From Blastococcus sp. TBT05-19 (GTDB lineage Bacteria > Actinomycetota > Actinomycetes > Mycobacteriales > Geodermatophilaceae), in NCBI RefSeq assembly GCF_003319095.1, contig NZ_QOHI01000003.1, positions 412,852 to 476,851 on the forward strand: 64,000 bases of DNA, read 5' to 3'. Shown here one piece after another: positions 16,529-23,524 of the stretch (position 1 is its first letter; every line of letters starts with the position of its first letter). A program made the translations under genes and the position numbers. Below the pieces are notes generated by a model. That model did not search any database and was not told where the DNA came from. It saw only the letters and a program-made list of their open reading frames with translations.

Positions 16529-17161
16529 TCAGTCGCCCTCGACGCGGGGGAATCCGGAGATGCCGCGCCAGGCCAGGGAGGACATCAGCTCGACCGCCTC
16601 GTCGCGGGACACCGTGCCCTTGCGCGGCAGCCACCAGCGGGCGCTGCCCTCGGCGAGGCCGGACAGCCCGGAGGCGATGAGCAGGGCGCGCTCGGGGTCG
16701 GCCCCCGTGTCGGCGGCGATCACCCCGGCGATGGCCTCGACGCACACGCGGGTGCCGCGGTCCACGATCGCGCGGACGTCGTCGTCGTTGCGCAGGTCGG
16801 ACTCGAAGACCAGCCGGAAGGCCTCGCCGTCGGCGTCGATGAAGTCGAAGTAGGCGCCGACGGCGGCGTCGACGCGGGTGCGGTTGTCCTCGGTGCGGCC
16901 CATGGCCTCGCCCACCCGGTCGGCGAGCTCGGAGACGTGCTCCTCCAGCAGCGCCAGGTAGAGCTCCCGCTTGCCCGGGAAGTGCTGGTACAGCACCGGC
17001 TTGCTGACGCCGGCGCGGTCGGCGATGTCGTCCATCGCGGCGGCGTGGAAGCCGTGCGCGACGAAGACGTCCTGGGCGGCGCGAAGGAGCTGCAGCCGGC
17101 GGGCGCCGCGCGGCAGGCGGGAGGTGCGCCGACTGGCCGCGGCGGGGCGTGATGGCTGCAT
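16529..17161 (-). CDS. fasR: TetR-family regulator, FasR-like
   Basis: The 210-aa protein has an N-terminal TetR helix-turn-helix with MDDIADRAGVSKPVLYQHFPGKRELYLALL (helix 2-4 core, about residues 42-71, split here only in description) and a ligand-binding C-terminal domain with YFDFIDADGEAFRLVFESDL. The recognition region and the neighbour DUF3107 agree with FasR (Rv3208), the activator of fatty acid synthase genes that senses long-chain acyl-CoA. Its ATG lies 70 bases from a divergent hydrolase start; two GTTACCG copies lie between. The target genes are not in this window, so the FasR role is inferred from homology and order. Confidence 0.8.
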   Translation of the reverse strand: MQPSRPAAASRRTSRLPRGARRLQLLRAAQDVFVAHGFHAAAMDDIADRAGVSKPVLYQHFPGKRELYLALLEEHVSELADRVGEAMGRTEDNRTRVDAAVGAYFDFIDADGEAFRLVFESDLRNDDDVRAIVDRGTRVCVEAIAGVIAADTGADPERALLIASGLSGLAEGSARWWLPRKGTVSRDEAVELMSSLAWRGISGFPRVEGD

Positions 17162-17172
17162 GGCGGGAGGAT

Positions 17173-17222
17173 GTTACCGAGCGGTTCCCCTCGCATCCGG
17201 GGTGCGGCGTGCAGCGTTACCG
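17173..17222. promoter_or_regulatory. Divergent control region with two GTTACCG repeats
   Basis: GTTACCG occurs at 17173-17179 and 17216-17222 in the same orientation. The second contains TACCGT (17218-17223), five bases before GTG 17229, so it can also be the -10 of a leaderless hydrolase mRNA. The first may be an autoregulatory site for the TetR gene. Confidence 0.35.
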
Positions 17223-17231
17223 TCGCGAGTG

Positions 17232-18278
17232 ATGTCCGAGGCCGATCTCTCTCCCACTCCGCTGCCGCAGACGAAGGGCGTTCTCCCGCCGTGGCCGGGC
17301 CAGGAGGTGCCCGTGCGCGGAGGAACGGTGTTCGTCCGGCACACGCCGTGGAGCGGTCCGGTGGACCGCGCGGCGGGCGACGACGCGCCGCGCGAGCGGG
17401 CGCTGTACGTGCACGGCCTCGGCGGGGCGTCGACGAACTGGACCGACCTGGCCGCGCTCCTCTCGGTCCGGTTCGAGGGGTGGGCGGTCGACCTGCCGGG
17501 GTTCGGCCACTCGCAGCCGCCGCGCGGCGACCACTACTCGGTCCGGGGCCACGTGCGCAGCGTCGTGGACGTCCTCGAGCACGTCCGGGCCCAGCCGGGG
17601 GAGGGCGCGGGCCGGCCCGTCCACCTCGTCGGCAACTCGCTCGGCGGGCTGGTCAGCCTGCTCGTCGCCGCCCGGCGCCCCGACCTCGTCGCGACGCTGA
17701 CGCTGGTGTCGCCGGCGATGCCGGTCTACCGCGTGCCCCCGGCCTTCAGCCGCCTGCTGCTGCTCCTCCTGGTCCCGGGTGTCCCGACCCTCGCCGAGCG
17801 CCGGCTGGCCGGCGTCGCCCCGGAGGAGAGCGTCCGGTCGATGATCCGGATGTGCTTCGGGAACCCGGCGGCGGTGCCGCCCGAGCGGATCGAGCAGGCG
17901 GTGCAGGAGATGCGTGAGCGGGCCGGGCGCCCGTGGGCCGACCGGGCGCTGGCCCGCAGCATGCGCGGCCTCATCACGTCCTACCTGCGGGTCGGCCGGG
18001 CGAACGCCTGGCGGGCGGCCCGCGGCCTGAAGATGCCGACCCTCGTGGTGTGGGGCGGCCGCGATCGCCTCGTCGACCCGGCCCTCGCGCCGCGGCTGGC
18101 CGCCGCCGTTCCCGGCGCCCGGCTGCTGGTCCTCGACGGCGTGGGGCACGTGGCGATGCTCGAGGCGCCGGAGCCGACCGCGCGGGCGGTCCTGGCGCTC
18201 GTCGAGCACCGACCCGCCGCACCGGGCGGCTCGGACGTGCCGGCTGGCGTCGACACGCCACGCAGCGTGAGACGCTGA
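17232..18278 (+). CDS. Alpha/beta hydrolase
   Basis: The 348-aa protein has HGLGGASTNW at about 61-70, nucleophile elbow G134-N-S136-L-G-G, acid region VVWGGRDRLVDP and final His in GVGHVAMLE, so the full catalytic triad is visible. This is a lipase/esterase-like fold, close in position to lipid-related regulator FasR and to LipV (Rv3203) of mycobacteria, but substrate is unknown. GTG 17229 immediately before ATG 17232 is an equally good start, and a TACCGT box supports a leaderless message. Confidence 0.88.
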   Translation: MSEADLSPTPLPQTKGVLPPWPGQEVPVRGGTVFVRHTPWSGPVDRAAGDDAPRERALYVHGLGGASTNWTDLAALLSVRFEGWAVDLPGFGHSQPPRGDHYSVRGHVRSVVDVLEHVRAQPGEGAGRPVHLVGNSLGGLVSLLVAARRPDLVATLTLVSPAMPVYRVPPAFSRLLLLLLVPGVPTLAERRLAGVAPEESVRSMIRMCFGNPAAVPPERIEQAVQEMRERAGRPWADRALARSMRGLITSYLRVGRANAWRAARGLKMPTLVVWGGRDRLVDPALAPRLAAAVPGARLLVLDGVGHVAMLEAPEPTARAVLALVEHRPAAPGGSDVPAGVDTPRSVRR

Positions 18279-18320
18279 TGTCCTGACGGCGGAAGCGTCG
18301 AGGAGCAGGGAGACCGGCCG

Positions 18321-19220
18321 GTGGGTGGACGTCTGACCGACGACCGGCCCACGCCTCGCCCGGCACCCCTCGTCGCCCACCGGGAACCGCGGGTGGCGCC
18401 GCCCAGCCGGGGGCCCGAGCGCAGGGCCGGCCGGGTGCGACGGTTCGTCCGGCGGCACGGCTGGCGGGCCTACGCGATCCCGTTCCTCGTCGTCGCCACC
18501 GTCGCCGTCCTGGTGGACCTGGCCTTCCACCCGCCGGGGTCCGGCTCCTCGGCCGTGGCCGTGTCCCAGCCCAGCGCCACGACGGCGCCGACGACGACGG
18601 TCGCGCCGCCGTCACCCACGGCACCCGCGGAAGGCGATGCGGGCCCGACCGAGACCGTTCCGCCGGCGGTCGCCGACTCCTACGTCGAGCGCGGCGCCGG
18701 CACCCTGTCGATCGTCGACGGCGCCTCCCAGGTCTACGGCACCGGTCCGCTGAAGCGCTTCGTCGTCGAGGTCGAGGACGGCATCGGCGTCGACGGTGCC
18801 TCCTTCGCCGACGCCGTCGCCCAGACCCTCGGCGATCCCCGTTCCTGGGGTAGCGGCGGCCGGATGTCCTTCCAGCGGGTGGGCGCCGCCGAGGCGGCGG
18901 CCCGGCAGTACGACTTCCGCGTCAGCCTGGTCAGCCCCGGCAGCATGGAGACCTACTGCCCCGGAGTCGGCACCGGCGGCTACACCTCGTGCCGCTACGG
19001 CGAGCGGGCCGTCATCAACCTCGCGCGCTGGGCCACCGCCGTCCCCGACTACCAGGGCGACGTCGCCACCTACCGGCTCTACGTGGTCAACCACGAGGTC
19101 GGGCACGCCCTCGGCAACGGCCACGAGGACTGCCCCGGCGCCGGGCAGCTCGCCCCGGTGATGCAGCAGCAGACCCTGGGTCTCGAGGGGTGCGCGAAGA
19201 ACGCCTGGCCCTTCCCCTGA
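18321..19220 (+). CDS. DUF3152 protein, probable secreted metzincin-like protease
   Basis: The 299-aa product has a basic N-terminal region, one membrane helix (about residues 51-68), a Ser/Thr/Pro linker and a C-terminal DUF3152 domain outside the membrane. The domain contains H258-E-V-G-H262-A-L-G265-N-G-H268, a complete metzincin zinc-binding signature, with a Met281 twelve residues later that could be the Met-turn. Three or four Cys (C213, C224, C271, C291) may form disulfides. The M. tuberculosis counterpart is Rv3207c. Protease activity is inferred from the motif only; no substrate is known. GTG 18321. Confidence 0.85.
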   Translation: MGGRLTDDRPTPRPAPLVAHREPRVAPPSRGPERRAGRVRRFVRRHGWRAYAIPFLVVATVAVLVDLAFHPPGSGSSAVAVSQPSATTAPTTTVAPPSPTAPAEGDAGPTETVPPAVADSYVERGAGTLSIVDGASQVYGTGPLKRFVVEVEDGIGVDGASFADAVAQTLGDPRSWGSGGRMSFQRVGAAEAAARQYDFRVSLVSPGSMETYCPGVGTGGYTSCRYGERAVINLARWATAVPDYQGDVATYRLYVVNHEVGHALGNGHEDCPGAGQLAPVMQQQTLGLEGCAKNAWPFP

Positions 19221-19328
19221 CCCGGCTGCGCGGACCACGCCGCGGTGGGATTACCCGGGCCTGTCACGCTGTTCTCCACTCGAACGCCGGTCCTCCGGGG
19301 CCGCTGTCCGCGACGTGAAGGAGCAAGC

Positions 19329-20489
19329 GTGTCCCTGCCACCGCTGGTGGAGCCGGCCGCAGACCTGTCGATCGACGAGGTCCGCCGGTACAGCCGTCAC
19401 CTGATCATCCCCGACGTCGGCATGGACGGGCAGAAGCGCCTGAAGAACGCCAAGGTGCTCGCCGTCGGTGCCGGTGGTCTGGGCTCGCCGGTGCTCATGT
19501 ACCTGGCCGCCGCCGGGGTCGGCACCCTCGGCATCGTCGAGTTCGACACCGTCGACGAGTCCAACCTGCAGCGCCAGATCATCCACGGCGCCTCCGACGT
19601 CGGCCGGTCCAAGGCCGAGAGCGCGCGGGACTCCATCAGGGAGATCAACCCGCTCATCGACGTCCGGCTGCACGAGACGCGGCTGGACAGCGACAACGTC
19701 ATGGAGATCTTCGCCGACTACGACCTGATCGTGGACGGCACGGACAACTTCGCCACGCGCTACCTGGTCAACGACGCGTGCGTGCTGCTGAACAAGCCCT
19801 ACGTCTGGGGCTCGATCTACCGGTTCGACGGTCAGGTCTCGGTCTTCTGGAACGACCACGGGCCGAACTACCGCGACCTCTACCCGGTCCCGCCGCCGCC
19901 CGGCATGGTGCCCAGCTGCGCCGAGGGCGGGGTGCTCGGCGTCCTCTGCGCGACGGTCGGCGCCATCCAGGCCACCGAGGCCGTCAAGCTCATCACCGGC
20001 GTCGGCGAGACGCTGCTGGGCCGGCTGATGGTCTACGACGCCCTCGAGATGACCTTCCGCGAGATCAAGATCCGCAAGGACCCGGAGGGTGAGCCGATCA
20101 CCGGCCTCATCGACTACGAGACCTTCTGCGGCGTCGTCTCCACCGAGGCCCAGGAGGCCGCGGCCGGCGCGACCATCACCGTCGACGAGCTCAAGGACAT
20201 GATGGACGCCGGCAAGGACTTCGAGCTGATCGACGTCCGCGAGCCGAACGAGTACGAGATCGTGTCGATCCCGAGCGCGAAGCTCATCCCCAAGGACGAG
20301 CTGCTGTCGGGCCGGGCGCTGTCGCAGCTGCCGCAGGACAAGCCGATCGTGCTGCACTGCAAGACCGGTGTGCGTTCGGCCGAGGTGCTCGCCGCGATCA
20401 AGAACGCCGGCTTCAAGGACGCCGTCCACGTCCAGGGCGGCGTGACGGCGTGGGCCACCCGCATCGACAAGGCGCTGCCCACGTACTGA
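19329..20489 (+). CDS. moeZ: MoeZ: adenylyltransferase/sulfurtransferase
   Basis: The 386-aa protein joins a ThiF/MoeB adenylating domain (GAGGLGS at 47-53, catalytic Cys region SCAEGG around C197) to a C-terminal rhodanese domain with HCKTGVRS, Cys344 as the persulfide carrier. MoeZ activates the C-terminal Gly-Gly of small sulfur carrier proteins and transfers sulfur for molybdopterin, cysteine and thiolated metabolites. Zinc CxxC pairs of classic MoeB are absent, as in mycobacterial MoeZ. GTG 19329 has GAAGGAG at 19317-19323. The position matches moeB1/Rv3206c after DUF3152. Confidence 0.93.
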   Translation: MSLPPLVEPAADLSIDEVRRYSRHLIIPDVGMDGQKRLKNAKVLAVGAGGLGSPVLMYLAAAGVGTLGIVEFDTVDESNLQRQIIHGASDVGRSKAESARDSIREINPLIDVRLHETRLDSDNVMEIFADYDLIVDGTDNFATRYLVNDACVLLNKPYVWGSIYRFDGQVSVFWNDHGPNYRDLYPVPPPPGMVPSCAEGGVLGVLCATVGAIQATEAVKLITGVGETLLGRLMVYDALEMTFREIKIRKDPEGEPITGLIDYETFCGVVSTEAQEAAAGATITVDELKDMMDAGKDFELIDVREPNEYEIVSIPSAKLIPKDELLSGRALSQLPQDKPIVLHCKTGVRSAEVLAAIKNAGFKDAVHVQGGVTAWATRIDKALPTY

Positions 20490-20500
20490 GCGTCGGATTA

Positions 20501-20538
20501 CGGCCCGGTTCGTTCCTCTCGGGGAGCGGGCCGGGCCG
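20501..20538 (+). terminator. Hairpin terminator after moeZ
   Basis: A stem of about 16 bp with a few G-T pairs and a six-base loop starts 11 bases after the moeZ stop; no T-run. Confidence 0.65.
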
Positions 20539-20559
20539 TCGTCGTCTGTACTGGGTCGC

Positions 20560-21141
20560 ATGGCCGACTTCTCGCCCGTCGAGCTCCTCGAGCTCTTCCA
20601 GCGCGCCCAGAACCAGTTCACCGACCGGGTGGATGCCGTCGACCCCGACCAGTGGGAGGAGCCGTCGCTCCCGGGCTGGACGGTCGCCGACCTGGTCGCG
20701 CACCTCGTGAGCGAGCAGCTCTGGGTGCCGCCGCTCCTGGCCGGTGAGCCCTACGCCGAGGGCCGTTTCCCCGACGAGACCACCGACCTGCTCGGGAACG
20801 ACCCCTTCATCGGCTGGGAGTCCGCGGCCGACGACGCGCTGTCGGCCTTCGCCGAGGACGACGCCCTCGTGCGCACGGTCCACCTGGAGCGCGGCGCCAC
20901 CCCGGCCACCCGGTACATCCTCGAGATGACCGCCGACCTGACCGTGCACGCCTGGGACCTCGCGCACGCGACCGGAAGCGACACCCAGCTGGACGGCGAG
21001 CTCGTGACGGCCGCACTCGTCTTCGCCGAGCAGTTGCCGGAGGACGGCGTCCCGGGGCTCTTCGACCCGCCGCTGGACGTGTCCTCCTCGGCCTCGCCGC
21101 AGACCCGCCTGCTCGCCCGTTTCGGCCGCAAGGACTCCTGA
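20560..21141 (+). CDS. DinB-like, TIGR03086-type mycothiol-dependent-like protein
   Basis: The 193-aa protein has the DinB/maleylpyruvate-isomerase N-terminal fold, with LPGWTVADLVAHLVSEQ (about 37-53, first His ligand) and the later MTADLTVHAWDLAHATG carrying the second ligand cluster. Members use a metal and often mycothiol in transfer or detoxification. Substrate is unknown. The ATG is 70 bases after moeZ. The first dispersed repeat copy follows its stop by four bases. Confidence 0.8.
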   Translation: MADFSPVELLELFQRAQNQFTDRVDAVDPDQWEEPSLPGWTVADLVAHLVSEQLWVPPLLAGEPYAEGRFPDETTDLLGNDPFIGWESAADDALSAFAEDDALVRTVHLERGATPATRYILEMTADLTVHAWDLAHATGSDTQLDGELVTAALVFAEQLPEDGVPGLFDPPLDVSSSASPQTRLLARFGRKDS

Positions 21142-21145
21142 CGGG

Positions 21146-21202
21146 AGGACCCCCTCGCCCCCCACCGCTCGCATGCTCGCGACGGGGCCCTGCGAGGGGG
21201 CC
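21146..21202 (+). repeat. Dispersed 3'-end element, copy A
   Basis: Begins AGGACCCCCTCGC and closes GCGAGGGGGCC, an 11-bp near-perfect outer stem with an inner hairpin. It shares its whole length with copies at 45770-45843 (inverse strand) and 47012-47085, and like them starts a few bases after a stop codon. Confidence 0.75.
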
Positions 21203-21213
21203 GGGGATCGCGT

Positions 21214-21219
21214 CAGGAT
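21214..21219 (+). promoter_or_regulatory. -10-like box of alkyltransferase-like gene
   Basis: CAGGAT six bases before GTG 21226, the spacing of a leaderless promoter. Confidence 0.3.
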
Positions 21220-21225
21220 GGGCGG

Positions 21226-21519
21226 GTGACCGATGCCGTGCTCGACGTCGATGAGGCCGTGTTCGACGCCGTGGACCGCATCCCGCCGGGTCGGGTGAGC
21301 ACCTACGGCGCGATCGGCCGGCTGGTCGGCGTCGGGCCCCGTCGGGTCGCGCGCGCCCTCTCGCAGGGCGGGGGAGCGGTGCCCTGGTACCGGGTGGTGC
21401 GCGCCGACGGGACGGCCGCGGAGCCGGTGCGGGCCCGGCAGCTGGAACTGCTGGCAACCGAGGGCGTGCCCGTGCGCAACGGTCGGGTGGTCCTGGCCGC
21501 CGTCGGCTGGCCGGACTGA
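21226..21519 (+). CDS. Alkyltransferase-like protein (ATL), no catalytic Cys
   Basis: The 97-aa protein is the MGMT DNA-binding domain alone: DRIPPGRVSTYGAIGRLVG, then GPRRVARAL and P53-W54-Y55-R56-V57 where MGMT has PCHRV. The Cys that accepts the alkyl group is Trp, as in ATL proteins, which flip O6-alkylguanine and hand it to nucleotide excision repair. The usual His of PWHRV is Tyr here. The position matches Rv3204 of mycobacteria. Close to AdnAB, it suggests a repair neighbourhood. Confidence 0.88.
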   Translation: MTDAVLDVDEAVFDAVDRIPPGRVSTYGAIGRLVGVGPRRVARALSQGGGAVPWYRVVRADGTAAEPVRARQLELLATEGVPVRNGRVVLAAVGWPD

Positions 21520-21562
21520 CGCCGTCCTCAGGTTCCTGGTCGTTCGTGCCGAACAGAGAGGC

Positions 21563-21724
21563 ATGAACACGATGGCATGCCGAGCGGTCGCCCAGGCGGG
21601 GCTGTCCGCCGCGACCGCCTCCCTCGACGACGAGGGGGCCTGGCCGCTGCTGCTCGTCGCCGGCTGGCTCACCACCGCCGCCGACCTGACCCTCGAGCAG
21701 ACCCTCCTGGACTCGTTCGTCTGA
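21563..21724 (+). CDS. Small ORF, 53 aa
   Basis: An ATG preceded by GAGAGG opens a 53-aa frame, moderately hydrophobic in the middle (WPLLLVAGWLTTAADLTL). It lies 43 bases after the ATL gene and converges on the minus-strand sigma-factor operon with one base between the stops. Family unknown; support is only start site, context and codon bias. Confidence 0.45.
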   Translation: MNTMACRAVAQAGLSAATASLDDEGAWPLLLVAGWLTTAADLTLEQTLLDSFV

Positions 21725-21725
21725 C

Positions 21726-21866
21726 CTACGGCTGCGGCTGCTGCGCGGGAAGAGCCGGCAGCGGCCGGATCGCCCGGCGCGGCCGAGCCGACGGACGGCG
21801 AGCCGTCCTGGCCTCCTCGGCGAGCTGACGGGCGGCCACGACCGACGCCGGCTCGGGGGCGGTCAC
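21726..21866 (-). CDS. Small ORF, 46 aa, overlapping the sigma partner stop
   Basis: The GTG at 21866 overlaps the TGA of the preceding gene (GTGA), the coupling pattern used throughout the window. The 46-aa product is Ala/Arg/Pro-rich and basic with no recognisable domain. It could be a real third gene of the sigma operon or a chance frame. Confidence 0.35.
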   Translation of the reverse strand: MTAPEPASVVAARQLAEEARTARRPSARPRRAIRPLPALPAQQPQP

Positions 21867-22849
21867 CCGTACCCCAGGTCTTCGCGGCACTGCTGCTCCA
21901 CGACGGCGTAGGTCTCCATCTCCGCCGGGTCGTCGGTCTCGTAGCCGAAGGAGTCGGGGTGCACGGTGACCTCCACGCCGCGACCGGTCAGGCACTGCAC
22001 CATGGACGAGAGGTAAGCGGTGGGGGAGCCCACCACCGCGGTACCGGGCCGCTCGGTGTCGAACTGCTGCGGCGGCATCCGGTAGGCGACCGCGCCGTCG
22101 CGGAGCACCTGCAGCTCGACGTACAGCGGCCAGGTCGGGCTCGGCGCCCTGCTGATCGCCACGCCGTCCACGGCGGGCACGTCCTGGTAGCCGCCGACCG
22201 GTTCGCCGTCCGCGTCCAGCGCGCCGTACCGGACCTGGTCGCCCGGCTTGGTCACCACGACCAGGTAACCCTCGTCGCCGGTCGCGTCGTGCAGCGCCAT
22301 GGGGGTGTCGGGGAAGGCGAAGTCCGGACCCCACGTCAGAGCCATGCCGTCCGCGGTGGCACCGGTGAACCAGGCGAAGAGCGTGCGGTCGCCGACCACC
22401 CCTTCGACCAGCGCCCACACCTGCCCGTCGGTCATCTCCCCGGCGAACAGCACCCGGCGGGTGTCCACGGGAGGGACGACGGACTCCCCGGGGTCACGGG
22501 GGATGCCGTCGTCCCAGCTCAGCTGCACGATCCGGTCGAGGAGCTCCCGGTCGCCGGCCAGCGAGCCGCGGGTCGGGATGTCGTAGAGGTCCACCGCGCG
22601 CTCGGCGCTCTCGCGGGGGCCGGCTGCCTGTCCGGGGTCCTCCAGCTGCGTGCGCAGCAGGGGCAGCCCGCCGCTCAGCAGCGCGACCGCGAGCGCCCCG
22701 CCGACGAGCCCGCCGGCGACCTGCCGGGTGCGCCGGCGCCGGAGCTCGCGGGAGCCGGCGAGGACCGTCTCGTGCAGGTCCCAGCGGGGAGCGTCCACGG
22801 CGTCGGCACGGTCGGCGAAGTTGCTGCGCAGGAGCTGTTCGACGTCCAT
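21863..22849 (-). CDS. Membrane-anchored partner of SigE-family sigma factor
   Basis: The 328-aa protein has a cytoplasmic head (about 1-40, with DAPRWDLHETVLAGSRELRRRR), one membrane helix (about 45-63) and a large extracytoplasmic domain. That is the plan of membrane proteins coded directly after SigE-family ECF factors in actinomycetes, where the head could hold the sigma factor, but no zinc-binding anti-sigma motif (HxxxCxxC) is present. It begins one base after the sigma-factor stop. Role as regulator is inference. Confidence 0.65.
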   Translation of the reverse strand: MDVEQLLRSNFADRADAVDAPRWDLHETVLAGSRELRRRRTRQVAGGLVGGALAVALLSGGLPLLRTQLEDPGQAAGPRESAERAVDLYDIPTRGSLAGDRELLDRIVQLSWDDGIPRDPGESVVPPVDTRRVLFAGEMTDGQVWALVEGVVGDRTLFAWFTGATADGMALTWGPDFAFPDTPMALHDATGDEGYLVVVTKPGDQVRYGALDADGEPVGGYQDVPAVDGVAISRAPSPTWPLYVELQVLRDGAVAYRMPPQQFDTERPGTAVVGSPTAYLSSMVQCLTGRGVEVTVHPDSFGYETDDPAEMETYAVVEQQCREDLGYG

Positions 22850-22850
22850 C

Positions 22851-23360
22851 TCAGCGGCCTCCGTTCACGTAGGCGGGGTTCTCGACGAGGGCTCTCAGGC
22901 GGTCCAGACCCCGGCTGGTCTGGGTCTTGACGGTGTTGACCGAGCAGCCGAGCACCGCGGCCGTGCCGGTCTCGCTCAGGTCCTCCCAGTAGCGGAGGAC
23001 CAGCACCGCACGCATGCGGGGCGGCAGCGTCGCGAGCGCCTGGGTGAGCTCGTCGCGGTCGCCGAGGTCGGAGCGGGGCCGGTCGTCGGCCTGCTCGACC
23101 GCGGGCAGGTCGACGATCTCCTGCACGGTCCGCCGCCGGTGCCATCCGGCGGCGGTCGTGACCAGCGCCTTGCGGACGTAGGCATAGGGGTCGCCGCGCT
23201 CGCTGACCCGCCGCCAGTGCCGGTACACCTTGATGAGTGCGGCCTGGAGGAGGTCCTCGGCGTACCCGCGGTCGTGGGTCAGGAGGACCGCGGTCCGCAG
23301 CAGCGCGGCCGACCGGGCGGCGACGAACGCCTCGAAGGACGCCTCGTCGTCGTCTCGCAC
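22851..23360 (-). CDS. SigE-family ECF RNA polymerase sigma factor
   Basis: The 169-aa protein contains sigma region 2 (FEAFVAARSAALLRTAVLLT, DLLQAALIKVYRHW at about 37-50) and region 4 with LPPRMRAVLVLRYWEDLSETGTAAVLG and a helix-turn-helix near VNTVKTQTSRGLDRL. The head EASFEAFVAARSAALLRTA is typical of the Streptomyces-type SigE family. GTG 23360 has GGAGGGAG upstream. It precedes its membrane partner by one base. GGTAAC (23391-23396) and GTTACC (23427-23432) form an inverted pair in the promoter region. Confidence 0.88.
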   Translation of the reverse strand: MRDDDEASFEAFVAARSAALLRTAVLLTHDRGYAEDLLQAALIKVYRHWRRVSERGDPYAYVRKALVTTAAGWHRRRTVQEIVDLPAVEQADDRPRSDLGDRDELTQALATLPPRMRAVLVLRYWEDLSETGTAAVLGCSVNTVKTQTSRGLDRLRALVENPAYVNGGR

Positions 23361-23524
23361 GTCTGTCTCCCTCCGGTCGAGCCCTCATCCGGTAACACGC
23401 GGTCCGCGGTTGTCCCGGGTGACAGCGTTACCGAACCGTGACGTCGGCGTCCGGCCGGCACCACGCCGGCCCCGTCCGCCCCGCGGCGCGCAGGAGTGTC
23501 AGGGGTACGTGTTTCCATCGGGGT

